Below are positions 11,228 to 19,969 of a stretch of DNA of 53,416 nt, one piece after another. Positions within the stretch are counted from its first letter, which is position 1. Each line of letters opens with the position of its first letter. The translations under genes and the position numbers were made by a program. The notes below the pieces were generated by a model that saw only the letters and a program-made list of their open reading frames with translations, did no database searches and had not been told where the DNA came from. This DNA is from an uncultured Draconibacterium sp. (GTDB lineage Bacteria; Bacteroidota; Bacteroidia; Bacteroidales; Prolixibacteraceae), in assembly GCF_913063105.1 (NCBI RefSeq), contig NZ_CAJXYQ010000024.1, positions 1 to 53,416 of the forward strand, read 5' to 3'.

Positions 11228-12877
11228 ATGAAAAAAGCACTTCTTTTACTGGTGGCAGCAGCCTTTGCTTTTGGCTGTTCAACCAATACAAAAAACAAAA
11301 CACAGGAACAACAAATGAATGTAAACACTGAAATAAAACAAAAGGCCGATGAGTTTGCGACATTTAAATTAACCACTGATTTAAGTGTTTTAAGCGAAAA
11401 AGAAAAACAAATGTTGCCCATGCTTTTTGAAGCCGCACAGTTAATGGAAGCAATTTACTGGCAGCAGGCGTTTGGCAACAAGGAGGAACTTTGCAATAAA
11501 AACTGGGATGAAGCTACCCGAAAGTTTATACAAATAAACTACGGCCCATGGGAACGCTTAAATGCCAATAAATCATTTCTAGCCGACTATGGAGACAAAC
11601 CTGCTGGTGCAAATTTTTATCCGGCAGATATGACCAAAGAAGAATTTGAAGCATGGGACAATTCAAGCAAAACAAGCTTGTACACTTTGATCCGTAGGGG
11701 CGAAGATGGCAGTCTGCAATCCATTCCCTACCACATCGCATTTGAAAAAGAAATTAAAAAAGCTGCAGAATTATTAATGCAGGCCGCAGAATTGGCAGAA
11801 GAACCCGGATTAAAAAAATACCTTGAAGAACGGGCTAAAGCATTACTTACCGATGAGTATTTCAACAGCGATGTGGCCTGGATGGAAATGAAAAACAATA
11901 CCATCGAATTTATTGTTGGGCCCATTGAAAATTACGAAGACCAACTATACGGCTATAAAGCAGCGCACGAATCGTTTATTTTAATTAAAGACAAAGCATG
12001 GAGTAAGAAGCTGGAAAAATATGCATCGCTGCTACCTGGCCTTCAAAAAGCATTGCCTTGCGAACAAGCCTACAAAAACGAAACTCCGGGTATGGATTCA
12101 GACATGAATGTTTATGACGCTATTTATTATGCCGGAGATTGCAATGCCGGTAGTAAAACCATTGCCATAAATTTACCCAACGACGAAGTGGTTCGCGAAA
12201 CAAAAGGAAGCCGAAAGCTGCAACTGAAAAACTCGATGCAGGCAAAATTTGATAAAATACTGGTTCCGATTGCCGACGTACTTATTGCCGAAAACCAACG
12301 TCAGCATGTAAAATTCGATGCATTTTTTGAAAATACCATGTTTCATGAAGTGGCACATGGCCTGGGACTCGGAAATACAGTTGACCAAAGCACAACCGTT
12401 CGCGAATCCCTTAAAGATGCTTACACATCTATTGAGGAAAGTAAAGCAGACATATTAGGATTATGGTGTGTGTACCAGCTTAATGAAATGGGCGAACTCG
12501 GAGAAAAAGACATGATGGATAACTTTGTTACTTTTATGGCTGGCATCTTCCGATCCGTACGCTTTGGAGCTGCCAGTGCTCATGGAAAAGCCAATATGAT
12601 GCGTTTCTATTACTTCCAGGAAACAGGTGCTTTTACCCGCGACGAAACTAATGGAACCTACCGTGTTGATTACGATAAAATGAAAGCAGCCATGTTAAAT
12701 CTTTCTGAAATGATTCTGAAAATTCAGGGCGATGGCGATTATGAAACTGCCAAAAAAATGCTGGAAGAAAAAGGCTTTATCCGGGAAGCATTGCAAAAAG
12801 ACCTGGATAGGATAGGAGAGGCCGGAATTCCGCGAGACATAGTTTTTGAGCAAGGAGCAGAGGTGTTAGGATTGTAG
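11228..12877 (+). CDS. Dipeptidyl-peptidase III-like (M49) zinc lipoprotein
   Basis: Predicted secreted zinc metallopeptidase or related hydrolase of family M49. The N-terminus is a lipoprotein signal with a lipobox cysteine at C17 (AAAFAFGC), so the protein should be anchored outside the inner membrane. The zinc motif is the five-residue form H373-E-V-A-H377, not the HExxxH hexapeptide of classical DPP III, and the second motif is E403-E-S-K-A-D408. This pentapeptide clade is known from other bacteria (e.g. Caldithrix DPP III). The 549-residue length fits. It stands alone between a divergent promoter and a strong terminator. Substrate is unknown; cleavage of dipeptides from oligopeptides is the family expectation. 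Confidence 0.85.
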   Translation: MKKALLLLVAAAFAFGCSTNTKNKTQEQQMNVNTEIKQKADEFATFKLTTDLSVLSEKEKQMLPMLFEAAQLMEAIYWQQAFGNKEELCNKNWDEATRKFIQINYGPWERLNANKSFLADYGDKPAGANFYPADMTKEEFEAWDNSSKTSLYTLIRRGEDGSLQSIPYHIAFEKEIKKAAELLMQAAELAEEPGLKKYLEERAKALLTDEYFNSDVAWMEMKNNTIEFIVGPIENYEDQLYGYKAAHESFILIKDKAWSKKLEKYASLLPGLQKALPCEQAYKNETPGMDSDMNVYDAIYYAGDCNAGSKTIAINLPNDEVVRETKGSRKLQLKNSMQAKFDKILVPIADVLIAENQRQHVKFDAFFENTMFHEVAHGLGLGNTVDQSTTVRESLKDAYTSIEESKADILGLWCVYQLNEMGELGEKDMMDNFVTFMAGIFRSVRFGAASAHGKANMMRFYYFQETGAFTRDETNGTYRVDYDKMKAAMLNLSEMILKIQGDGDYETAKKMLEEKGFIREALQKDLDRIGEAGIPRDIVFEQGAEVLGL

Positions 12878-12896
12878 CAAAAAGTTTTAGATATAT

Positions 12897-12929
12897 GGCC
12901 GGGTAGATAATCTGCCCGGCCTTTTTTTT
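12897..12929 (+). terminator. Intrinsic terminator of the M49 gene
   Basis: GC-rich 11-bp stem (12897-12907 with 12911-12921, one G-U), tight loop, then eight T. Confidence 0.9.
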
Positions 12930-12997
12930 GCTTCTTGAAATTCGGAGTTATCACCGGTTTAACAAGTTATTAACAACCATTAATTTATTTTCTGCGT

Positions 12998-13005
12998 TAT
13001 ATTTG
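12998..13005 (+). promoter_or_regulatory. -7 box abutting the HYC_CC_PP start codon
   Basis: TATATTTG matches TAnnTTTG and ends only 4 nt before the ATG at 13010, so the predicted transcription start falls at or beside the start codon. Confidence 0.5.
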
Positions 13006-13009
13006 TACC

Positions 13010-13507
13010 ATGCAAGGGCTAAAAAAAATAGCAAGTTTACTTTTGGGAGCGATATTTCTTTTATCAGCTTCAGGCTTTAACTTGTATAAAAGCCACTGTT
13101 CGTGCTCCGGCAAAGAATACACCAGCATAATTATAAAACCTGCTACCTGCGAAACCGAGTTCCATAATCATCACAAACACGATAATTTAAATAACGAAAT
13201 TGCTTGTTCGGGAAATGAGTGTCACGAATGTCACAGTTGCGATGGCCATGCCGACTCATGCGGATGCGATTCACCGGAATCCTTCTTCATTAAACTAAAA
13301 GACAAAGCCATAGATGAAGAAGTTAAATTTGTATCAACACAACCCATTGAGCTGGAAATCGCAAGTACAAGCCTTTTTGAAAAGCTGATTAGCATTGATA
13401 ATCAGCCAGAAAATCAAAAATTCTACTCAGATCCTCCGCCTTTAATTACTTCTTCATTCGATTTTTTAATCGAAATACACCGGCTTAAAATCCCTTCGCT
13501 TGCTTAA
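13010..13507 (+). CDS. HYC_CC_PP family Cys/His-rich exported protein
   Basis: Small protein of 165 residues with an N-terminal signal or anchor helix (about 4-22), then a Cys/His-rich middle: nine cysteines (C30, C32, C47, C66, C71, C74, C77, C84, C86) and clustered histidines (HNHHKH at 52-57, HECHSCDGH at 72-80), then a Pro-Pro-containing tail (SDPPPL). This pattern matches the HYC_CC_PP family found beside TonB receptors in Bacteroidota. The residues suggest soft-metal binding (copper or zinc) in the envelope; the function is not established. No internal Met offers another start. Downstream are the TonB receptor and an HMA protein. Confidence 0.75.
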   Translation: MQGLKKIASLLLGAIFLLSASGFNLYKSHCSCSGKEYTSIIIKPATCETEFHNHHKHDNLNNEIACSGNECHECHSCDGHADSCGCDSPESFFIKLKDKAIDEEVKFVSTQPIELEIASTSLFEKLISIDNQPENQKFYSDPPPLITSSFDFLIEIHRLKIPSLA

Positions 13508-13511
13508 GTAA

Positions 13512-13536
13512 AGTTCTTTTCTAAGAACTGTTTTTT
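13512..13536 (+). terminator. Terminator or attenuator between HYC_CC_PP and TonB receptor
   Basis: Seven-pair stem (13512-13518 with 13523-13529) with 4-nt loop, then G and six T. It lies directly after the first gene of a putative operon, so partial read-through would set the ratio of the two products. Confidence 0.6.
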
Positions 13537-13584
13537 ACCCTTTTATACTTTGGGTAAATCCGAAATGGCAGAAGTTGCCATTTC
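13534..13584 (+). promoter_or_regulatory. Two further hairpins in the HYC-TonB spacer
   Basis: TTTACCC at 13534-13540 pairs with GGGTAAA at 13552-13558; GAAATGGCA at 13562-13570 pairs perfectly with TGCCATTTC at 13576-13584. The first left arm overlaps the T run of the preceding terminator, so the structures could interfere. Regulatory role is inference. Confidence 0.5.
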
Positions 13585-13621
13585 CATAACTACTTTTTAG
13601 GATCATTAAATCTTAAGCAAA

Positions 13622-15844
13622 ATGAAGAAATATATTTTACTATTATTTTTTATACTTCCCGCGTTTACTAATGCACAAACAGTAAGTGGCGTTGTATTTA
13701 GTAACGACGAAAGTGGGCAAGAGCCTTTGCCCGGTGTTAATATTGTTTGGGAGGGAAGCAGTGAAGGTACTGCCTCAAAAGCTGACGGGAGCTTTAAATT
13801 GAATAGAAAAAACGGACAACATATGCTGGTGTTTAGTTTTGTGGGGTACAAGCCACAAACAGTTCACGTGCATGGCGAAGAACCGATTGCGGTGGTACTT
13901 CAGCCCAATCTGGAGATTGAAGAAGTTACAGTAATCAAAAAAAACAGAGGTACTTATCTGTCCGTGATTAATCCAATACAAACAGAAAACATTAGCAATG
14001 CCGAACTCCATAAGGCAGCTTGCTGTAACCTGGCCGAAAGTTTTGAAACAAACCCATCGGTTGATGTAAGCTACAGCGATGCCATAACTGGGGCTAAACA
14101 AATTAAGTTGTTGGGTTTAGATGGCACCTACTCGCAGCTACAGGTTGAAAATATGCCCAACCTTCGCGGACTGGCTACTACTTTCGGATTAACTTATATT
14201 CCTGGCCCATGGCTCGAGTCTATCCAGGTTTCAAAAGGGGCAGCTTCGGTTTTAAATGGTTACGAATCAATTGCCGGACAGATTAATGCTGAACTGAAAA
14301 AACCGGATAGCGAAGAAAAACTGTTTCTAAATGTGTTTAGAAATTACGAAGGCCGTTCAGAGTTTAACGGCAACACTAACATTAAAGTTAAAGGCGATAC
14401 CGTAACAACAGGAATATTGGTGCATGCCAGCAACCTTTCAAAAGAAAACGACCATAACCATGATGGTTTTCTCGATTCGCCTTTGTCGCGCACATTTGAG
14501 CTGGCTAACCGTTGGAAATACAACAATCACAATGGTGCAATGGCGCAGGCAGGTATTACAGTACTTGCTGAAGATCGTCTGGGCGGGCAGGTTGGTGCCG
14601 ACCGGGATATGACGCCATCTGTTGACAACCCTTATGGCGTGAACATTAAAAACAATCGATTTGATGCCTTTTTTAAATCCGGAATAGTTTCAAAAGATTC
14701 GCACTCGGCACTGGCAATTCTAAGCAATTTTGCTTTGCACGAAACCGAATCGTATTACGGATTAACAACGTACAATGCCAACGAAACAAGGTTTTATGGA
14801 AATTTGGTTTACACCCGCGATTTGGATAAAAATGCATTTCATGTATTAAACAGCGGTGTAAGTTTTATTTACGATGATTTTAGCGAAAAACTGTATAACC
14901 GGCAAATTGAGCGCACAGAAAAGGTTCCGGGTCTGTTTACTGAATACACATTTAAACCCAACGAGAATCTTACTTTAATGGCAGGTATCAGGGCCGACTG
15001 GCATAACATATTTGGAAGCTTTGTTACACCGCGCATGCATTTTCGTTATCGATTTGCTGAGCATTTTACCATTCGTACCAGCGCCGGAAAAGGTTACCGT
15101 ACGGCCAATGTACTTTCCGAAAACATTTACATGTTGGCCAATTCGCGCCCCATTACCTGGACTGCCGATGCCATGCAGGAAGAAGCCTGGAATTATGGTT
15201 TTGCATTTATTCAAAACTATAAGCTTCTTGGACGTGACCTGAATATAAATGCAGAATTCTTTCGGACTGATTTTCAGAGCAAGCTGGTACTCGATCGCGA
15301 ATCGTCATCTGAATACATTCTATTACTGCCATCAACAGAAAAAGCCTACGCCAATAGCCTGCAGTTAGATGTAAGATGGCAACCCATTGAGCGGCTGGAT
15401 TTGTTACTTGCCTACCGGATAAACGAAATAAAAGAAACCATAGGCGGCCAATTAAAAAAGGCCCCCTTAAGCAGCGATTACAAAGGTTTGATTAATCTGA
15501 ATTACACCACCAACTTAAAGAAATGGATGTTTGATTATACCATTCAGTTTAACGGTGGCGGGCGAATTCCTTACGTATACGAAGAGTGGATGGACAGGGT
15601 TGATATGGAAACTAATTTTGCCGAATTTTCGCCTTATACCATTATGAATGCACAGGTAACCAAGTATTTTAGGTATTGGAATATCTACCTGGGGGTTGAG
15701 AACCTGACTGATTTTACGCAAGACAATCCGATACGTGGTGCCGACGATCCGTATGGTTCTGAATTTAGTGCTACCAATATTTGGGGCCCTACCATGGGAC
15801 GAAAAATTTACCTTGGATTACGTTTTAAGTTAAACTATGAGTAA
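13622..15844 (+). CDS. TonB-dependent receptor, probable metal (copper-type) uptake
   Basis: Outer-membrane active transporter of 740 residues. Order: signal peptide (1-18, cut near TNAQ), a CarboxypepD_reg-like beta domain (about 20-100), a plug domain (about 115-235, with C134-C135 in KAACCNLAESF and the strand VSKGAASVLNGYESIAGQIN), then a beta-barrel ending in LRFKLNYE with a terminal aromatic-containing strand. The CCNLAESF plug and the flanking HYC_CC_PP and HMA genes point to metal or metal-chelate uptake, not glycans; no SusD partner is present. HMA follows after 30 nt. Confidence 0.88.
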   Translation: MKKYILLLFFILPAFTNAQTVSGVVFSNDESGQEPLPGVNIVWEGSSEGTASKADGSFKLNRKNGQHMLVFSFVGYKPQTVHVHGEEPIAVVLQPNLEIEEVTVIKKNRGTYLSVINPIQTENISNAELHKAACCNLAESFETNPSVDVSYSDAITGAKQIKLLGLDGTYSQLQVENMPNLRGLATTFGLTYIPGPWLESIQVSKGAASVLNGYESIAGQINAELKKPDSEEKLFLNVFRNYEGRSEFNGNTNIKVKGDTVTTGILVHASNLSKENDHNHDGFLDSPLSRTFELANRWKYNNHNGAMAQAGITVLAEDRLGGQVGADRDMTPSVDNPYGVNIKNNRFDAFFKSGIVSKDSHSALAILSNFALHETESYYGLTTYNANETRFYGNLVYTRDLDKNAFHVLNSGVSFIYDDFSEKLYNRQIERTEKVPGLFTEYTFKPNENLTLMAGIRADWHNIFGSFVTPRMHFRYRFAEHFTIRTSAGKGYRTANVLSENIYMLANSRPITWTADAMQEEAWNYGFAFIQNYKLLGRDLNINAEFFRTDFQSKLVLDRESSSEYILLLPSTEKAYANSLQLDVRWQPIERLDLLLAYRINEIKETIGGQLKKAPLSSDYKGLINLNYTTNLKKWMFDYTIQFNGGGRIPYVYEEWMDRVDMETNFAEFSPYTIMNAQVTKYFRYWNIYLGVENLTDFTQDNPIRGADDPYGSEFSATNIWGPTMGRKIYLGLRFKLNYE

Positions 15845-15874
15845 GAGCGTACACTAACAATAAAAATTATAGAA

Positions 15875-16249
15875 ATGAAAAAACTTATTTTACTATTGGT
15901 TATTGCTTTGTTTTCCGGACTTAACGCCTCGGAAACCCTGGCACAGAAGAAAGGAAACAGCATTGTTTGTTTTAAAAGTGACATGGATTGTTTGCAGTGC
16001 GAAAAAACGGTTACCGAATACCTGAAATTTGAAAAAGGGGTGAAAGACCTGAAAGTTGACCACGCTTCAAACACCATTTTAGTGGAATACAAAGAAGGTA
16101 AAAACACCGATGAAAAACTGGCTGCAGCCATAAAGAAAAAAGGCTACAAAGCGGAAAAAATTACAATTAAACAATACGATGAACTTATAGAACATATACA
16201 CGAGCATGGCCATGAACACAATCATGAAGTGCACCGGGAAAGAAAATAA
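15875..16249 (+). CDS. Exported heavy-metal-associated (HMA) domain protein
   Basis: Metallochaperone-like protein of 124 residues. It begins with a signal peptide (MKKLILLLVIALFSGLNA), then one HMA fold with the metal loop M37-D-C39-L-Q-C42, as in CopZ/Atx1 (MxCxxC). The C-terminal tail is histidine-rich (HIHEHGHEHNHEVH), an additional metal site. Signal peptide and position after the TonB receptor suggest it takes metal in the periplasm. Cu(I) is the most likely ligand by motif; zinc or nickel may bind the tail. Ends at a terminator. Confidence 0.85.
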   Translation: MKKLILLLVIALFSGLNASETLAQKKGNSIVCFKSDMDCLQCEKTVTEYLKFEKGVKDLKVDHASNTILVEYKEGKNTDEKLAAAIKKKGYKAEKITIKQYDELIEHIHEHGHEHNHEVHRERK

Positions 16250-16270
16250 TATCATTTTATTCAACAATAG

Positions 16271-16297
16271 GGCTGCTAGTTTACGGCAGCCTTTTTT
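16271..16297 (+). terminator. Terminator of the metal cassette
   Basis: GGCTGC (16271-16276) pairs with GCAGCC (16286-16291), followed by six T. Confidence 0.8.
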
Positions 16298-16349
16298 GCT
16301 TTTTATTGCTTCCATATTCTGCTAAATTCCGATCTTTGAAATAAAAACT

Positions 16350-16778
16350 ATGCAGCCTGTAATCGACCACATTGAAATTACGGTAAAAGACCTGAATGAA
16401 GCCATAACATTTTACGACTATTTTTTACCCCTGGTAGGTTTTAATCTGAAAAACAAAGCTCAAGCCTTTATTGCCAGCCACGATAAACAAGTTGTAGAAT
16501 ATACGCATCCCAACTTTGCCATTGCACTTACTTCTCCGCGCGAATCGCTAAAAAACGAACAAGTACACCGGCGCCGGCCCGGAGCATTACACCACCTGGC
16601 ATTTAAAGCCGAAAAACGAGCAGATGTTGATTTTATATATCACCAACTTCTCGCTTTCAATGCAAATATTGTTGCGCCTCCACAATTATACCCTGAATAT
16701 CATCAAAATTATTATGCCGTATTTTTTAAAGATCCGGACGGGATTAAGCTTGAGGTGGTTTGCCAGAAAGGAGTATGA
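16350..16778 (+). CDS. VOC (glyoxalase/bleomycin-resistance) superfamily protein
   Basis: Protein of 142 residues with the paired beta-alpha-beta-beta-beta modules of vicinal-oxygen-chelate proteins. Likely metal ligands are in DHIEITV (H7), PGALHHLAF and the C-terminal DPDGIKLEVV glutamate. This is the shape of lyase/dioxygenase-like or lactoylglutathione-lyase-related proteins, but the substrate cannot be assigned. It is separated from the metal cassette by a terminator. A weak box (GATCTTTG at 16331-16338) lies before the ATG. Confidence 0.8.
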   Translation: MQPVIDHIEITVKDLNEAITFYDYFLPLVGFNLKNKAQAFIASHDKQVVEYTHPNFAIALTSPRESLKNEQVHRRRPGALHHLAFKAEKRADVDFIYHQLLAFNANIVAPPQLYPEYHQNYYAVFFKDPDGIKLEVVCQKGV

Positions 16779-16884
16779 ATCGCTTCATTTTTTATGTCTC
16801 GTGCGGGGTTTCATCAATTCAATAATAAAACATTATTATTAATGCATACAGTCCGAAAACACCAGACAACCACAAAACAATAGT

Positions 16885-16892
16885 TAGTTTTG
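16885..16892 (+). promoter_or_regulatory. -7 box abutting the MFS start codon
   Basis: TAGTTTTG matches TAnnTTTG and ends 5 nt before the ATG at 16898. It overlaps the alternative GTG at 16892, ruling out that codon if the box is used. Confidence 0.5.
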
Positions 16893-16897
16893 TGATA

Positions 16898-18226
16898 ATG
16901 AAACTCAAGCAGAAATACAATAAATTCCCTTTTGATACTCAAAAAGTTCCGTTTTTTTATGGCTGGGTAATTTTAGTTGTTGCTACCATTGGCATTTTAG
17001 TAAGTGCTCCGGGGCAAACCATGGGGGTTTCAACATTTACCGATTATTTGTTGGAAAATATTGGTATCAGCCGCGACCAGCTTAGCACGGCTTACATGTT
17101 TGGCACCATTGCCAGCTCGCTGGTACTTACCTACGCCGGAAAATTATACGATAAATACGGTGCACGATGGGTGGGCATGGCCACTGCTCTGGTATTGGCA
17201 ATGGTTTTGGTTCTGATGAGCCAGTCGGACCGGATAATAAAATTACTTACTGCTCCTAATTCGAGTGCTTATGCCGGTGTGGCTATTGCTGTTTTAATTA
17301 TTTTCTTTTTTATGCTTCGTTTTTCGGGGCAGGGCGTGTTAACCATGGTTTCGCGCAACATGCTAATGAAATGGTTTATTGCCCGCAGGGGCCTCGTAAA
17401 CGGCATTTCATCGGTATTTGTATCGCTGGGCTTTGCCACTGCACCACTCACTTTCGACATGCTGATTCAAGAAACCTCGTGGCGCCATGCCTGGTTGCTT
17501 ATGGCAGCATTCATCGGCCTGTTTTTTACTGCATTTGTTTTTCTGTTTTTTCGCGATAATCCGGAAGATATCAATATGGTTGCCGATGGAGAAAAGCATG
17601 CCAATAAAGAGCACAATGTAATTATAAAACCATTTAAACAGTTTTCATTAAATGAAGCCCGCAGCAATATAACCTTTTGGTTGTTTGCTATTCCGCTTTC
17701 AATATATTCGCTTTATGTAACCGGCTTTACATTTCATTTGGTTTCGCTGTTTACCGAGGCCGGAATTAGCCGCGAGAAGGCATTGGCTGTTTTTATTCCG
17801 GTTTCCCTTATTTCGGTATCTTTTGCATTGGTGGGCGGATGGATTAGCGACCGTATAAAACTTCAATACCTGCTGTGGCTGATGTTATTGGCCGAAATTA
17901 TAGCTCTGTTTTCATTGGCTAAAATTAGCAGCGATATTTTCTACTATACTTTTATTATTGGAAACGGAATTGTAAGTGGTATTTTTAATGTACTTATGGC
18001 TGTTACCTGGCCCCGCTTTTATGGTCGCGAACATTTAGGACAAATTACCGGTTTTGTAATGGCGCTTATTGTATTTGGTAGTGCATTGGGACCCATTTTG
18101 TTTAGTTTATCGTTTTCGCAGTTCGGAACATACAGCCTTGGTATATATGTACTGGTGGGGATACTGTTACTTATTACAGCTCTGGTTTTTAAAGCACATA
18201 ACCCGCAAGATAAATTAGGGGAATAA
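16898..18226 (+). CDS. Major facilitator superfamily transporter
   Basis: Inner-membrane transporter of 442 residues with about 12 predicted helices, beginning FFYGWVILVVATIGILV. The loop after helix 2 has the MFS motif-A-like KLYDKYGARW, and the matching second-half loop reads GGWISDRIKLQYL. The FYGW start and overall layout resemble the oxalate/formate or monocarboxylate-type MFS group, but no substrate can be read. Start chosen at ATG 16898 because the upstream GTG lies in the promoter box. Monocistronic. Confidence 0.85.
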   Translation: MKLKQKYNKFPFDTQKVPFFYGWVILVVATIGILVSAPGQTMGVSTFTDYLLENIGISRDQLSTAYMFGTIASSLVLTYAGKLYDKYGARWVGMATALVLAMVLVLMSQSDRIIKLLTAPNSSAYAGVAIAVLIIFFFMLRFSGQGVLTMVSRNMLMKWFIARRGLVNGISSVFVSLGFATAPLTFDMLIQETSWRHAWLLMAAFIGLFFTAFVFLFFRDNPEDINMVADGEKHANKEHNVIIKPFKQFSLNEARSNITFWLFAIPLSIYSLYVTGFTFHLVSLFTEAGISREKALAVFIPVSLISVSFALVGGWISDRIKLQYLLWLMLLAEIIALFSLAKISSDIFYYTFIIGNGIVSGIFNVLMAVTWPRFYGREHLGQITGFVMALIVFGSALGPILFSLSFSQFGTYSLGIYVLVGILLLITALVFKAHNPQDKLGE

Positions 18227-18371
18227 GCATTTGTCAATTTGGACGTTTTTAACCGAATGAATTTTATTATTAGCCTAAAAAGAATCAGGCAAATCAGGGC
18301 AATCATTTCTAAATCAATTTTATAATCTAACCTTTGCTTTGCTTCTTAAAAACGATAGGAAATTATTATCC

Positions 18372-19613
18372 TTAGTACTCTCGTAGTCCTTCTTCAATAT
18401 ACTCCTGCTGCCAAATGCTAAAAAGTAAGGGGTCGTCGGGAAGATTTTCCGGCTCAGTCTTAATTAATTGATTAACCGCAAGTTTCATTTCTTCATGTAG
18501 TACTTCAGAGTTCAGAACAGTTTGTCGAATGTAGTAATAGGACTTATGTTTTAGCTGTAACAGGTTAACATTGATAGTATTAGGCTTGTCGTTAAAGATG
18601 CGAATGGTTTCATATTTCATACTCGAATCTTCTGTTCGCCGAATATACCCATTAGGTGTAATAACATCGCCTTCGCCGGCCAAAGCCGATGCAAGCTGTT
18701 TCCTAAATCCTGCTTTTTGAAATCTGTTTTTAAAATGAAATGAGCAGTAATTAATACCGATATCAATGGAGTGTTCATGTGCATAGGCAATCAATTCCAA
18801 AGCTGCCAGTTCTGATTCCAGCACTACAGGCTGTTCTGCATGAATTAATGTATAATTACGTTTTGATAAGTGTTTTACGTTGTGAGGTGTAAGTCGTAAT
18901 TGGTGAAGGTTGAGGTTTGATACACCTGCTTTTACCATTTCGGGCAAAAGTTTCTTTAAACGCTCCAATTCTTCCGGTACGGCCGGAATCTCAATACTAA
19001 TTACTGGTACAATTCCTTTTGCTGCTGCAATTTTATCCAGTCTGAATGCTGTAGCTCCAATATCAAAACGCACCTCATTTATTCCGGCAGCTGCCAGTTT
19101 CCTGAATTTTTGTGATTCGGCTAAAATGCCGTTGGTGTACATCCAAATATAGGTTTCCGGTTTACATTTTTTGCGAACTTGTTTTAAATATTCATAGGTG
19201 CGTTCGAATTGCAGAAGCGGTTCGCCGCCACTAAAACTTACGCCTTTAAACTGAAAATAATTAAGGTATTCAGCGTATTCGGCAGCACTTGCAAATTTCA
19301 GATTTTGGGTGGTTGGTAAATGGTCTTCTTCTTGTGGTGCCGGGCAATAAAAACAATTTGCATTACATTTTCCGGTTATAAACAAACAGCTCCACAAGCC
19401 GAGCCCACAGAGCTTACAGCCATCAGATATTTGTTTGTGGAAGGGTTTGGTATTTTTAAATAAAATATTTTCAGTTCTGTTAAGCAGGGCCATCTTTTTC
19501 TCTTGCGCTTCCTGAGCGGTGTAAGAGTTTAACCAGCTTAAGTTTGTCCACTCCTTATAGGCAGACTTATTGTTGTTAACCAGCGAATTTAGCCAGTTGT
19601 AATAGGTTTTCAT
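18372..19613 (-). CDS. Radical SAM protein, PflA-related (COG2108-like)
   Basis: Radical S-adenosylmethionine enzyme of 413 residues. The cluster motif is C83-x3-C87-x2-C90 (CNANCFYC). Before it comes a second cysteine group (C66, C69, C76 in CKLCGLGLWSC), the layout of the uncharacterised COG2108 family related to pyruvate formate-lyase activase. SAM-binding GGEP appears in FSGGEPLLQ. The C-terminal half keeps single cysteines and has no obvious SPASM pattern. Start placed at ATG 19613; a TTG one codon upstream is less likely. No partner gene sits next to it, so the substrate is unknown. Confidence 0.8.
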   Translation of the reverse strand: MKTYYNWLNSLVNNNKSAYKEWTNLSWLNSYTAQEAQEKKMALLNRTENILFKNTKPFHKQISDGCKLCGLGLWSCLFITGKCNANCFYCPAPQEEDHLPTTQNLKFASAAEYAEYLNYFQFKGVSFSGGEPLLQFERTYEYLKQVRKKCKPETYIWMYTNGILAESQKFRKLAAAGINEVRFDIGATAFRLDKIAAAKGIVPVISIEIPAVPEELERLKKLLPEMVKAGVSNLNLHQLRLTPHNVKHLSKRNYTLIHAEQPVVLESELAALELIAYAHEHSIDIGINYCSFHFKNRFQKAGFRKQLASALAGEGDVITPNGYIRRTEDSSMKYETIRIFNDKPNTINVNLLQLKHKSYYYIRQTVLNSEVLHEEMKLAVNQLIKTEPENLPDDPLLFSIWQQEYIEEGLREY

Positions 19614-19969
19614 CAAAAAAATAAATCAAAAACTCACTAAGATTTAAACTACATACGAAAAGTGGGGGAAAAGAAATGGTAGATTTTAAAGTTCGGAGAA
19701 GATGTACAGAAACATCAATATTTTTTTCAGATTAAGGGTGTCCTGAACAAATTTTTTTAGGTGATGGCCTGTATTCATTTCGTGTAAAAATAACGGGAAT
19801 AAAAATAGATAATTTGACGTATTAAATACGATATCCGATATTATTTATCTTGGTATTTTTTCAGCCTGGTATTTCGAGAGAAATATTTCTGAACAATCTC
19901 ATTTCCAATTCTGCGTTTCTGTATAAATTTGTGTTTATTGTAAACGGTTAATTCAAATTTCAGAAAGCT
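19614..19969. other. Gene-free divergent region with two short palindromes
   Basis: AT-rich and non-coding. It holds the -7 box of the M81 gene (19924-19931) and two dyads upstream of it: CGTATT-A-AATACG at 19818-19830 and AGAAATATTTCT at 19879-19890. These could be operators; no matching regulator gene is adjacent. No promoter box was found for the radical SAM gene. Confidence 0.5.
19924..19931 (+). promoter_or_regulatory. Candidate -7 box for the M81/DUF1080 lipoprotein pair
   Basis: TAAATTTG matches TAnnTTTG, giving a leader of about 33 nt before the ATG at 19970. Confidence 0.5.

Noticed and set aside
16821..16840. 8+8 AT-only inverted repeat before the MFS gene
   Set aside because: Composed only of A and T, weak stem; expected often at this base composition.
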